Shown here: positions 22,591 to 32,592 of the stretch, piece by piece
Position numbering within the stretch: position 1 is the stretch's first letter
Layout: each line of letters opens with the position of its first letter
DNA from: Prorocentrum cordatum
Lineage: Eukaryota; Sar; Dinophyceae; Prorocentrales; Prorocentraceae
Length of the DNA stretch: 64,000 nt
Direction: 5' to 3'
Assembly (NCBI GenBank): GCA_963575745.1
Contig: CAUYUJ010018626.1
Span: 94,215-158,214 of the forward strand
Position numbers and translations under genes: made by a program
The notes under the pieces: generated by a model
Seen by the model: the letters and a program-made list of their open reading frames with translations, nothing else
The model's database searches: none
What the model was told of the DNA's origin: nothing

Positions 22591-23241
22591 TGGAGACCGC
22601 AGTGCTCTATTCAAAACGAGTACCCAACGCAGGAGGGTTGGGAAAAAAAACAGGGTGCGAGCCCCGGGGGAAGCACCTCAATTGAAAAGACACAATGGTC
22701 ACCAGAGGGGGGGATCAACAGTAATAATTGTTCAGTAATGAGAGTTCAACGACAACAACAACAAATGCAGAAGTTGTTCTGGGACCTTGTCGGCCGCTGC
22801 GGGGGCCCCAGCCGGAGCCCTGGGGATCGTCAGCAAGACCGGCCCGGGGGAAGGATCGGGGCATTTGGGGGGCCCATGTTGAAAAACAGGGCGTAGGATT
22901 TCTGGCGTCATTGCGACCTTCAATCGGATTTCCTGCCTCGTCCCTTTCCAGTGCACTTGTGGGAGGCAGCCCAGAGCTACGAGTGCATGCCGCAATCTCC
23001 ATTGACCTGGTCAGCTCCTTGGTGAAATTGTGCATGTGTATGTGTGTTGGTTATGTTATTTCTTTTTGATGTCTCTCCCTCACTCTATTGTTCTCCCTCT
23101 CTCTGTGCATACATGGATTCACATACACAACTCTCTTGTCCTATCTGTGTCTGTCGAAGATGACTGCGCTACGTGTGCGCCGTATGCGTTGGAGCTGGTC
23201 TTCATTCCGTCACTGTGCCTCCCCCTCCCAACGCGTTGGAG
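22591..23241. other. End of eL42 intron 3
   Basis: A weak J-like segment lies at 22800-22890. Short AACAAC and CTCTCT tracts follow. No other exon is recognised before the acceptor at 23240-23241. Confidence 0.4.
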
Positions 23242-23286
23242 GCATCATTATCTGCCCAAGGGAAGAGGCGTTACGACAAGAAGCAG
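23242..23286 (+). CDS. eL42 exon 4
   Basis: After the acceptor TTGGAG it reads ASLSAQGKRRYDKKQ, the highly conserved AQGKRRYDRKQ core of eL42 that contacts rRNA. It is 15 codons, phase 0 on both sides. The donor is GACTGT, a GA donor of the kind reported for dinoflagellates. This is the most diagnostic single exon of the gene. Confidence 0.9.
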
Positions 23287-24440
23287 GACTGTGTGCTTCA
23301 AGCTTCCTGTGCAGTCTATGTGAAACGCTTGCAGCTTCCACCACATGTCAACTCTTACGCTCTCTCGCAAAGCAGCAAGCGCCTTTGGATTTGCTGGCAT
23401 GGTATGCTAGCAATTATGTTTGAGTGCTTTCCGTTTGAGAATGAGTGCGTTAGGGAAGCGACTTGCGATTGATCGGGTTCTGCCAGACAGGATACCCCCA
23501 CGGTCTCCAGAGCACCCCTCACGAGGCTCAGAGGGAGCAAGGGCCTCCAACATGGAGCAGGAGGGTCGGGACACCGTAGGCCAGGGAGACCTTCAGCAGC
23601 ACCCGAGTTGAGCACGACCAGTCGTGAGAAGCTCACCTGCGCACAGGAAAGCCGCACGGGAGTGGTGCAGCATGTCCAGTACAGTCGAAGCAGGTGATAA
23701 AGGACGGGTAACCTCCCCAAGAGCGCCCTTGCAGCCTTGCCTCTTCAGCCCTTGGGTCCATCCTCAGCCATTTTCGATGGCCCGCCCCGCTCGAAGAGCT
23801 TCGACATGGGCGTCCAGGGGGCTTGCAGTCTTATCGCTTATCGCGCATCCTTGCTATGCGAGTTGGCTGTATACTGGAGTCGCGAGGCTCCCGCTGCGGA
23901 TAGTGGCCTGCGGAGGAGCTGTGCGGGGAGAGCCCGTGGCGCGCAGTCGGCGTCGAAGCCAGGGGTGTGTCCCCTAAGAAGGCAGGGGGGCTTCTTTCGA
24001 GTAGGAGATCGACTTACCCCAGAATAGTTTTCCCGTCAAGTAGATCAGAAGACGTAGCATGTTCGTAGAGCCACGAGCCTTCTACGTATTTGTTCGCTGA
24101 TTCGGCAAAAAACAATTCGGGGCAAATCAATGCCTCCTCCTCGAGTCTTGGACGCTCTCACGGCTTCCAAGAGGTCCGCTTGGAAGCTTCAGGGCCTTTC
24201 AGGCTTCCGGCGTTCCGAGCCTCCGGGCGTTACGGCGCCTTGAACAGAGAGCACACGGCGCGTTTTATCTTGAACCTTCGGCGCCTGGGGGTCTTGCCTG
24301 GACGTAACGTTCTGCGCAGTGGTGGAACCAAACAGCGAGGCCGAACTCCGCAACGCAGGATTCACTTCTCCACCGCGGGTGTCTCTACTGACCTTGTCCT
24401 CGCGCGCGCGGCTCCGCTGGGACTGCACCAGGCACTAGGC
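23287..24440. other. eL42 intron 4 with dispersed repeat K
   Basis: Repeat K copy 1 (about 23715-23815; TTGCCTCTTCAGCC, TCATCCTCAGCCA, GATGGCC) recurs at 26.57 kb. An open minus-strand frame at about 23355-23720 looks moderately protein-like but is unassigned. Confidence 0.45.
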
Positions 24441-24599
24441 TTAAGTCGGGCCTGTCCCTCTACAGGAGGAATATGCGAAAATGGTCAAACAATAGTCTGG
24501 GACATGTTTTGGAGCAGTGTTTGGCCCACCTTGAACTTGTTTTGGCTATCTTGTATTTGTCGTCCAAAATCTCCCTGTAGGAGGACATGCCCGACCTAA
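24441..24599. mobile_element. Family A MITE (copy 3), 8-bp target duplication
   Basis: Ends are TTAAGTCGGGCCTGTCCCTC and GGACATGCCCGACCTAA. CACTAGGC flanks both sides (24433-24440, 24600-24607). At 159 bp it is intact at both ends. Confidence 0.9.
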
Positions 24600-24814
24600 C
24601 ACTAGGCGGCTGTTCGAACACGTGGCCAAGCTGATTTGGGGGCCCGTGGTCGCAGGCGAACGGCGTCAGCGGGCCCTAACACGTCTGGAGCGGCGTCTTG
24701 GGCCCGTCCCACATAGCGAGCGGCTCGGGACGAAGGGCTGGCCCCGCGGAAGGGGTCGGGGCCTCAGGGGTCGGGAGCCTCGAGACGGGGGTCAATGCAA
24801 ACGGGGGTCAGCCA

Positions 24815-24965
24815 GAGCGCCCGATCTTGCAGGATCTTGCAGGGGCCAGGGTCGCATTGACCCGGGCTTGGGTGCAGGATCCTGCAAGATCTTGCAGGAT
24901 CCTTCGCGCTGGCCCGGGCTTGGGTGCATGATCTTATAGATCGGATTTTGCAAGGCCTGACTGAC
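24815..24965. repeat. Cluster of GATCTTGCAGGATC palindromes
   Basis: GATCTTGCAGGATC and its variants occur about six times, interleaved with GACCCGGGCTTGGGTGCA. Confidence 0.7.
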
Positions 24966-25001
24966 CCGGGTCTGGACTCACCAGGGTCAGAAGATCCCCG
25001 A

Positions 25002-25140
25002 GAGGAGGAGGAGGAGGAGGAGGAGGAGGAGGAGGAGGAGGAGGAGGAGGAGGAGGAGGAAGAGGAGGAGGAGGAGGAGGAGGAAAAAGAGGAGGAGGAA
25101 GAGGAGGAGGAGGGGGAGGAGGAGGAGGAGGAGGAAAGGG
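25002..25140. repeat. (GAG)n array
   Basis: Purine trinucleotide tract with AAG interruptions. Confidence 0.95.
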
Positions 25141-25303
25141 ACCGCGCACTGAGATTGGCATCGCGGCACGCGAGGGGCACGTCTGGGGATCGGCCCCTCC
25201 GCTTCGCACCCACCCGGAGCCCGCAAAGAAGGGAGCACACAGCAGGCGCGCTCGGCAACGTGCAAGGATATGGCCCCCCCTTGTCCGCGAGGCCAGCCTC
25301 GTG

Positions 25304-25448
25304 TTAAGTCAGGCTTGTCCCTCTACAGAGGGACCATTCAAAAATAGGCAAAAATAGTATAGGGACGATTTTTTGGAGTATATGTGTTCAGATTCATGTT
25401 TGAATATTTTTGAGTATTTTTGATTTGTCGTCGAAACTCCGCCTGTGG
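25304..25448. mobile_element. Family A MITE (copy 4), right terminus incomplete
   Basis: It begins TTAAGTCAGGCTTGTCCCTC and ends GAAACTCCGCCTGTGG, where the last bases of the inverted terminus are missing. The flank GGCCAGCCTCGTG is repeated 156 bp further on, where the next copy starts. Confidence 0.75.
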
Positions 25449-25459
25449 CCAGCCTCGTG

Positions 25460-25590
25460 TTAAGTCAGGCCTTTCCCTCTACAAGAGGAGCATTCAAAAT
25501 CGTATTGACAATAGTCAGGGTACGCTTTGTTTAATATCGTTTGGCCCTTTGGGTGCATTAAAACATATGTCTAAAATACCTCTCGTGCCT
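25460..25590. mobile_element. Family A MITE (copy 5), degraded right end
   Basis: It begins TTAAGTCAGGCCTTTCCCTC directly after a repeat of the upstream flank. The right end near 25570-25590 only weakly resembles the expected terminus. Confidence 0.6.
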
Positions 25591-26322
25591 CGAACGTTTC
25601 CGCAATGCATGCTGTCGAAATCCACGGAAATGCATGTACACGCGTGTATGTTTCTCTCCTGGCGAACCCGGAGGGTAAGACGATGACCATGACCAACACT
25701 ACGTGGAGACGTCGTTGCCGATCTTGGTCACCGTCCGTCTTGGCCACTGTCGAGTAGTGGCTCATCCTCGCAAATCTGCGACGGCCAGCATGGACCATGC
25801 CATGGCCAAGATCGGCGTCGACAATATCCCGCGACATTCTGGTCATGGCCAGCGTGTTTCTTCCCTCGACACAAGATACCAAAGAGCACCAAATGGTCAG
25901 CTCCGCAAGCGAGGGCAGGCCTTGGCAGCGAAGGGTCCACGCCGCCGCACCCAGGGCTTCCCTGGAGTCGGCAGGATGACCTCCAGGAAAGCACTGTGCG
26001 CTGGCCGAGGTTTCGGTCGATCGCCACGATGCTGGGAAGGCTGATGTCGACGTTTGTAGGGGGGCCCGCCGATTTAAACCAGATGTTGAACTCTTGTAGA
26101 CTCAGGCGAACTTTACTCGCATGGCATTTCTCCCCCCCTCTGCCCCTCCGCCGCCTCTTCAAACAGCGCTGTGCCGAAGGCGCGCAGGAGAGCCTCGACT
26201 CGCGTGAGCTCCTGATCTCCTCTCGGGCATCCCTACGCCCTCCTCCCCCCCATGAACGCAGGCGTGCCAGAGTCTGGAGCAAGCATTTTTTTTATGGGGC
26301 CCTGCGGGGCCTAAACCCCGGC
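25591..26322. other. eL42 intron 4, no recognised feature
   Basis: Several open frames are present; none shows a known motif. Confidence 0.35.
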
Positions 26323-26340
26323 ATTCCACAAGAAGGCGCG
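26323..26340 (+). pseudogene. Fragment identical to the 3' end of eL42 exon 5
   Basis: TTCCACAAGAAGGCGCG is identical over 17 bases to the end of exon 5 plus its GC donor (31341-31357). It lacks the rest of the exon. Confidence 0.5.
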
Positions 26341-26399
26341 CGCGCGCACACCCCGCGCCGGCGGTGCGGCCCGTCTCGTACAGTCCAAACCGATGATGA

Positions 26400-26575
26400 G
26401 GTCCTCTTCCTCCTCGTCCTGCTCCTCCTCCTCCTCCACCTCCTCCTCCTCCTCCTCCTCTCCTCCTCCTCCTCCCCCCCCCCCCTCCCCTCCTCCTCCT
26501 CCTCCTCCTCCTCCTCCTCCTCCTCCTCCTGCTCCTCCTCCTCCCCCCCTCCTCCTCCTCCTCCTCCCTTCCCAA
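26400..26575. repeat. (CTC)n array
   Basis: A trinucleotide tract with C-run interruptions. Confidence 0.95.
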
Positions 26576-26804
26576 GGGTACCCTTGCATCCTTGCCTCTT
26601 CAGCCTGTCGGGTCATCCTCAGCCACCTTCTTCGGTGGCCAGCCCCGCTCGGATAGCATTCCCTGCCCTCGCCCCACTCGGACGCCGATCAGCGTGAGGT
26701 TAGGTCTGCGTGCGCATCACGTTCGGTGCCGTCGGAGGAGCTGGGGGGGGGGAGACAGCCCGGCCATGACAGGGAGTAGTTGTTGTCCTGACTCTCTGGG
26801 TGAC
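26576..26804. repeat. Dispersed repeat K (copy 2) and flank
   Basis: CTTGCCTCTTCAGCC, TCATCCTCAGCCAC and GGTGGCCAGCCCCGCTCGGA match 23.72-23.81 kb. The remainder is unassigned. Confidence 0.6.
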
Positions 26805-26950
26805 CCCTCCGCCTCCTCCCCTCCTCATCCTCTCCTCCTCCTCCTCCTCCTCCCCTCCTCCTCCTCCTCCTCCTCCTCCTCCCTCCTCCCTCCTCCTCCC
26901 TCCTCCTCCTCCTCCTCCTCCTCCTCCTCCTCCTCTTCCTCCTCCTCCTA
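26805..26950. repeat. (CTC)n array
   Basis: Pyrimidine trinucleotide tract. Confidence 0.95.
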
Positions 26951-27041
26951 GCCCCTTTCGGCCCCTGGGTGCCCAGGAGGGGGGGTCGCTCGCGAGCGCA
27001 CTTGAAAGGGGCGCAGCTCGCGAGAGCCAGGAGCCTCCATG

Positions 27042-27952
27042 TCATGGCGAAGCAGCCCGGCTGCAGACGGCGCCCCATGGAGGCAATCGAGCTGGAGGTC
27101 GAGGACTACGAGGGCATCTACCTCTGGTGGCACGGACGCGAGGGTCCTCGACATGGTGGAGGCAGCCACGGCCGCAGCTGTCTCAGCGGCGGTGGCTGCG
27201 GCGGTGGTGGCGAGTCGCAGGTGCTCCAGTACTACGACGTGCTGAAAAGCAAGGGGTTCCGGTACATGGGCCGCTCCGTCGCGGAGTGGCATGACATCGG
27301 CGATGATGGGGAGGATTTCAAGGAGGAGTACACCAAGAAGGAGGAGATGTGGTCCGAGCCGGTCGCCCTCAATCGCTAGACTTTCGCGACGGAGGCCAGG
27401 GTGCGCGAGCTCAGGATGGCGCAGTGGAGGCTCGACGCGGACATGATCATGGCGACCCTGGGCGGCATCGGCGACAGGAAGGAGAAGGAGGAGAATCATC
27501 AGAAGCCTGGGGCGCTGCCAACAGTACCAGGCCATAACAGGAAGGAGAGGGAGGAGAAGAAGGACAAGCTTGTGGTGCTGCCTGAAGTGCCAGCTTTTCC
27601 GAAGAGGAGAAGCAGGAGGACACGATGGAGGTGCTGACCACAGTGCCAGAAGTTGCCCAGGAGATGGAGGAGAAGCAAGAAGACATCCTTAAGGCTCTCA
27701 AGATGGAGGGCCTGGTGGACTTCCCAGAATTGGTGCCGAAGGAGGAGAAGCAGGAGGGCAACCTGGAGGTTCTCAAGGTGGAGGGCCTGATGGACTTCCG
27801 TGATGCGGTGCTGAAGGAGGAGCTACAGGAGTAGGTCGAGGAGGCTGGCGCCACGATCCAGGAGTTCTTCAGCAGCATGCAGAAACATTTCGGGAGCGGC
27901 TCCGAGGAGTCGAACTTCGAGGCGGCACCTGGCGTAGCCCAGGTCACGTGAG
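27042..27952 (+). pseudogene. Decayed acidic repeat protein gene
   Basis: A + strand frame starting MAKQPGCRRRPMEAIELEVE reads through an in-frame TAG at 27377 and continues to about 27600. A one-base shift then leads into a frame with MEVLTTVPEVAQEMEEKQED and a loose 23-residue repeat (KMEGLVDFPELVPKEEKQEG, KVEGLMDFRDAVLKEE). A TAG at 27832 interrupts, and the same frame resumes with EEAGATIQEFFSSMQKHFGS to a stop at about 27951. Composition is acidic and helical. Two in-frame stops and one shift favour a pseudogene; unrecognised introns are the alternative. The family is unknown. Confidence 0.45.
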
Positions 27953-28797
27953 CTGCGGAGGATTCATAGCCTTTCGGGGAGGCAACTTCGTGAATGCACG
28001 ACGGCCCCCCCCCCCTGGTTTTGATTTCGGGCCCTGGGCCCATCTGCCGCCCCGTCGCGCATTCGGGAAGGGTTGCGACTCCCCCTGGGGTCGGGGCGGC
28101 GCGTCCGTCGAGCGTCGGCGAGGGCTTCTGTGACAGACAGCGGCCGCATAGTCAGTCCCTCAGTCCCTCCTCCTCCCCCTCCTCCTCCTCCTCTTCCTCC
28201 TCCTCCTCCTTCCCCTCCTCCTCCCCCTCCTCCCCCTTCAGTCTCGGTGGATCGCCGGCGCGACGGACTTTCCCGAGGGGGTCGGAGAGCAAAGCGCACC
28301 CAGTCGGGTCGGCGGCGCGCGCAATTGCGGGGAGGGGGCGAGGAAGTTGCCTTATCCCTTTCTTTTCTCCTGCGGTTGACAATGGCTTCTCCCCGCTCTT
28401 GCACGCTGGCCAACTCGCCTCTCCGTTTGCCCCCGCATCGCCGCTCGCTGGCGCGGATCGCGTCCGCCTCGCCGCCGACGAACCAGTTTTTGACGATGGC
28501 GGGTGTTGCTACCTCGCGTGAGCGGCTTGCCCCTGCCGCGCCGCTACGGAAAACAAATTGACGACGGCCAGACGTCGGGTGCCGTTGGCGCCCCAGCTGG
28601 TGATGCGCTGGGGCATTGTATCCCAAATCCCATATTGATCGACCACCTCCGTAAAAGACCGGACCTCCCTCCAAGTGCGACGCAATGTTCTGGACCCCCC
28701 CTCTTCGACGGGGCGCCTTCAAAAGCCGGACCCCCTTAAGTTCCAATCCAGAGAGAGCGCCCTAATAAACTGGACCACCCAGTTAAAAAAGGCGTTG
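27953..28797. other. eL42 intron 4, CTC array and unassigned sequence
   Basis: A CTC array lies at about 28160-28240. The rest is GC-rich, with no recognised motif. Confidence 0.4.
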
Positions 28798-28857
28798 CTT
28801 TGACTATTTTCATTTCATAGCCCAAGCTCCGCCTGCAGGGGGACACGCCCGACCTAG
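28798..28857. mobile_element. Family A MITE, right end only
   Basis: CAAGCTCCGCCTGCAGGGGG followed by ACACGCCCGACCTAG is the family A right terminus. The left part is replaced by unrelated sequence. Confidence 0.65.
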
Positions 28858-28937
28858 CGTTTGGCTCGTGGTGCGAACGGCACTCGCGCGAGCTACAGGA
28901 CCAACGCCTAAACATGTTAAAGCTTGCGAGGTTGCTG

Positions 28938-28943
28938 CTTATA

Positions 28944-28977
<34 letters not shown>

Positions 28978-28978
28978 C
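28938..28978. repeat. (TA)n microsatellite
   Basis: A nearly uninterrupted TA tract. Confidence 0.95.
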
Positions 28979-29146
28979 GTATTTAAAAATGTTTTAAACA
29001 AATGGAGGGGGGAGGCGAGGAAGGTCGCCTCCTGAAGAAGCCGAGGGGCTTGCTGGAAGGGCTCCGGGGGCTTCTAAGAGGGCCTTTTAGAGGCTGGCAG
29101 AGCTTCTTGGAACAACCTGCTTCTTTTCCAGGAGATATGTTCCCCC

Positions 29147-29560
29147 TCTCTGGGCCACAACGCGCGTTATGCCCCCCCCCCTCCCCCATAGTGCAACGCT
29201 CCCCCCAAGTGCGCCCCCATTACTGCCGCAGTGCGTCCGGCACCACAGTCTGTGGTGCCGGACCCACACGGTCGGAACATTTTCTGTGGGTGAAGGGCAA
29301 GGGCTGAAATCTGAAATGCCGTTTCGATGGATGTTCGAGGATTGAATCTGCAAGAGGTGAATCACAAGACGGATTGATTGTCGAGATTCAAAAGCCCATA
29401 TGGGTTTCACCCTGAGCTCACCACCCTAAAGAAATGCTCAGACGGTGAGGGGTGGGCAGGGGGGGTCACGTTCTGCCCCCCCCGCCCCGCCCGTCCTCCC
29501 CCCCGTGCCCATAACGCCCGCGATCGACGCGAATCAAGAAATGGTCTCAAGCTCCGCGCG
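29147..29560. mobile_element. Element G, copy split by a family E MITE
   Basis: The left part (AACGCTCCCCCC, GCCGCAGTGCGTCCGGCACC, GGTGCCGGACCCAC) and the right part (GTGGGCAGGGGGGGTCACG, CATAACGCCCG) match 4.76-4.97 kb once the 169-bp insert is ignored. Confidence 0.7.
29273..29441. mobile_element. Family E MITE (copy 2), nested in element G
   Basis: It is the same 169-bp length and has the same terminal inverted repeats as the copy at 14.97 kb. ACGGT flanks both sides (29268-29272, 29442-29446). The related copy of G at 4.76 kb lacks the insert. Confidence 0.88.
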
Positions 29561-29621
29561 TGCACCCCCAAGAGAAAGTCGACACGAAGGAAAAGGGTCC
29601 CGAGGGAAACGGGGCCTAGAC

Positions 29622-29778
29622 TGAAGTCAGGCCTGTCCTTCTACAGGAGGAATATTCAAAAATAGCCTAGAAATGGTCAGGGGAGTATTGTTTGACTTTT
29701 TTTGATTTTGAGAGTATGTCTTTGTATTCTTAATTCTGTCGCCCAAAATCCCCCTGTAGGGGGACAGGCCCGATCTAA
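29622..29778. mobile_element. Family A MITE (copy 6), 8-bp target duplication
   Basis: Ends are TGAAGTCAGGCCTGTCCTTC and GGGGACAGGCCCGATCTAA. GCCTAGAC flanks both sides (29614-29621, 29779-29786). Length is 157 bp. Confidence 0.9.
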
Positions 29779-30080
29779 GCCTAGACCCTTTTGGGGCCGC
29801 TCCCCAGAACCAGCTATTTCTGCCGAGTCGTTTCATACGGTCCCTTGGCCCTTGGAGGGCCCTCGGGCTGGGACCCGAAAGCGACGAAAAATGTCCAGGA
29901 CCTTTTTTGTTTTCCCTCCACGCTAAGTACAGAACACACCTCCCTCAGTCTTACCTGCCTGACACACATGCCCATCCTTGTGATTGGCATCACCGCATCT
30001 TGGTGCCAATATTAAGGTTCCTTCCTATTCCTGTGGGCACATATCTAAGATTGAACTCGAAGTGGGCGTACCAATATTTC
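29779..30080. other. eL42 intron 4, no recognised feature
   Basis: A weak J-like segment lies near 29845-29910; nothing else. Confidence 0.35.
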
Positions 30081-30293
30081 CAGGCCTCCCATTGGGTCCG
30101 ATAGTATGAGATCGGAGGATCGCGCCGTATTGCCGATACTTTGTCGATGCGGCTCGATGTGGCGCCCGGTGTTCGTTCTCCACTGCAACGATGCCGATGC
30201 ATCGCCAACGTCGCCAGTGCGTCGGTGGTGCATCGACGATGCGTCGGCGGTGCCGCGCGATCCTTCTATTGGGACCCTATTTGGGAGGCCTCT
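30081..30293. mobile_element. Family C fold-back element (copy 2)
   Basis: CAGGCCTCCCATTGGGTCCG and GGAGGATCGCGCCGTATTGC pair with GCGCGATCCTTCTATTGGGA and GGGAGGCCTCTA. The centre is GATGCATCG-rich. Confidence 0.6.
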
Positions 30294-30374
30294 ACTCTTG
30301 GGGACAGGGGTGAATGAACTCGACGCTGGTTACAGTCGTGGCTGGCCGGGGAAGTGCCCCGCGGGGAACACCCT

Positions 30375-30392
30375 CAGGCGGGCTTCGGCGGG
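30375..30392 (+). pseudogene. Fragment identical to the 5' end of eL42 exon 5
   Basis: CAGGCGGGCTTCGGCGGG repeats 18 bases of the exon 5 acceptor and first five codons (31308-31325), then diverges. Confidence 0.5.
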
Positions 30393-31310
30393 TATGATTG
30401 TTGTTGGTGTCTGATTTTAGCTGTCTTGGAGGGTTTAGGTCGAATAAGCCGGGGATCCTGGGTAAGGCGAGCCCGTTAGTGATTGGGCCCCGATGCCCAA
30501 CAAAAAAAACAAAAACATTATATCAGACCTGTCGTGGCTGACGTGTCTTCGGATGGCGGCAGTTATGGTCAGTGGAATGGGGCGGGGGTGGCGCGTTACC
30601 CCGGTACAGATCATTAAACCAGGTTCCATTGAACCCAGTCTTGCCAACCTCCGATCTGGGGGGGTTTGGACAAAAGGCGTCGCTTTCAGGGCTGGTCATT
30701 GGGGGTCTAAACTGGCTGTTTTGGAGGGTTATGACCCCATCCTCTTTTCATTCGGGGGCATCGTTAGAGGGAGATAAGCTCAGGGAGGAACGGATCGACC
30801 TACAATCTCCCATTGGTCACCGATAGGGGCAGGATAGCCCACCCTGCCAAGGAACGTGCAGACTCGCTATCGGGGGGCCATCGCCTATCTATCGTCGATG
30901 TATCGCCGAGTCAAGGTCGATGTGTCCCCCCCTGAGCCAGCCCAGCCCCCTGACACGGCCCCTCAATCATGAAATTCGTGGTCGGGCAATTACGTTGCAT
31001 CTTCGGGGGGCCTCGTCTCCTCCCGAAATTGGTTTCTCTTGTGCCCGACGCGGTTTCGATGCGGATTCGTCGCCGATTTGACGTGGATTCGATGCGGATT
31101 CGACGAGTCCGACATGTATTCAACACGGATTCGACGCGGATGAGGGCGCGATGGGACAGGAACGGTCCCCCAAACATACAACAGAAGGACTTCCGAGAAG
31201 CCCCGCCGCCTTCTGAGAAGCCCCGCCACCTACTGAGAAGGCCCCCTCCTCCTCGCTTCCCCCCCGGGCTCGCCGCCTAAGAAGGGGGGCGCCGCCGGCG
31301 ACGCTCGCAG
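30393..31310. other. End of eL42 intron 4: 15-bp minisatellite and hairpin D remnant
   Basis: At 31035-31150 the theme GATGCGGATTCGACG repeats about six times. At 31185-31290 GAGAAGCCCCGCC and GCCTAAGAAGGGGGG resemble family D arms. A GCCTATCTATCG/GATGTATCGCC segment lies near 30890. Confidence 0.5.
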
Positions 31311-31352
31311 GCGGGCTTCGGCGGGCAGACGAAGCCAGTGTTCCACAAGAAG
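31311..31352 (+). CDS. eL42 exon 5
   Basis: After the acceptor GCTCGCAG it reads AGFGGQTKPVFHKK, the near-invariant (S/A)GxGGQTKPxFxKK block of eL42 that includes the GGQ loop. It is 14 codons, phase 0. The donor is GCGCGG, and a GAG array begins a few bases later. Two partial copies of this exon lie upstream at 26.3 and 30.4 kb. Confidence 0.9.
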
Positions 31353-31640
31353 GCGCGGGAGGAGGAGGAGGAGGAGGAGGAGGAGGAGGAGGAGGAGAAG
31401 GAGGAAGAGGAGGAGGAGGAGGAGGAGAAGGAGGAGAAGGAGGAGGAGGGGGAGGGGAGGAGGAGGGGAGGAGGGAGGAGGAGGAGGAGGAGGAGGAGGA
31501 GGAGGAGGAGGAGGAGGGAGGGACGCGCGGGAGGAGGAGGACGCGTGGAGGAGGATGCGTGGAGGAGGACGCGCGGAGGTCCTCCTGCTCCTCCTCCTCC
31601 TCCTCCTCCTCCTCCTCCTCCCCCTCCTCCTCCCTCGCTC
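31353..31640. repeat. Opposed (GAG)n and (CTC)n arrays in eL42 intron 5
   Basis: About 170 bases of GAG-type repeat are followed, after a short GACGCG spacer, by about 60 bases of CTC repeat. The two could pair into a hairpin. Confidence 0.9.
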
Positions 31641-32054
31641 GCTCTCCGCCTCGTCTTCTCCTCCGCCTCCGCCGTCGTCCGGCCTAGCGTCGATGGGCGG
31701 CGCGCCGTTTGGGAGGGCTTTCGGGTCCGAGTGGGTGGTCAGGGGAGGAGAGGCCACCTCGCCACGGCCGAAATCGCCCCGACATTCTGGGCAGAACGCG
31801 CCCTGGGGGAGTTCCAGGACGCAGCGGACGAATTTTCGTCAGCTCCTGGAGGACCCCCACCCTGCCAAGTCGACGAGTGAAGTGCCATATTTTCCCGCAC
31901 AGCGTTTCGCTGGAGGGTTCCAATGAATGTTGAATTACCCGAGACGTACCTACCCCCTTCTGCACTTAATTACCCTGAACGCTCATACACATGAAGACAC
32001 CGTCAAACATGCACGATCTGCGTTGCCCTCATCTCCGCCGTGACTCCCAAGAGC
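31641..32054. other. eL42 intron 5, no recognised feature
   Basis: A segment near 31770-31850 (GACATTCTGGGCAGAACGCGC) weakly resembles the core of family B. Nothing else. Confidence 0.35.
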
Positions 32055-32370
32055 CCAAGAAAAGTGGCGACAATGGCACAGTTCGTAGCCTCCCAGGGAG
32101 CAGCGAGCTCTCGGCTGGATCCGCGTGGCTCACGACTCCGCTGGACCTCGCAGGAGCCCACGAAAGTTGCGACAATTGCACAATTCGCAACCACCCAGGC
32201 AGTTGCGAAGTCTCGGATATTCCGTTACCCCGCCGTGCCTCCCAGGAGCCCACGAAAATGGCGGCAGTTGCACAATTCGCAGCCATCCAAGGAGCTGCGA
32301 ATACTCTGCTACTCCGCCGTGCCTCACAGGAGCCCACGAAAGTGGAGACCATTGCGCAATTCGCAGCCAC
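32055..32370. repeat. Diverged array of the 101-bp satellite
   Basis: AAAGTGGCGACAATGGCACA, CGAAAGTTGCGACAATTGCA, CGAAAATGGCGGCAGTTGCA and CGAAAGTGGAGACCATTGCG stand 84-102 bp apart, with ACTCCGCTGGACCTC-type segments between. They match the satellite at 21.6-22.5 kb. Confidence 0.8.
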
Positions 32371-32436
32371 CTTCACAGAGATTTCCCAGCGTCGGGTTGC
32401 TTCCCAGCAACTTCGCGTCGCCAAGAGCATTCTGGG

Positions 32437-32592
32437 GGCTACCCGGAGCGTCCAGAACGGCGGCTGGATTCTCGAGTTCTGGCCCGAAAAATGTTCACGA
32501 GGTGGTGAATTGTCCATCCTTGCCATGCGGGCGGACTGTACGGAGGCTGCCCGGAGCGTCCAGAACGGCGGCCGGACCCTCGAGTTCTGATC
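32437..32592. repeat. 110-bp direct duplication
   Basis: CCCGGAGCGTCCAGAACGGC and CTCGAGTTCTG occur twice, 110 bp apart. Confidence 0.85.
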
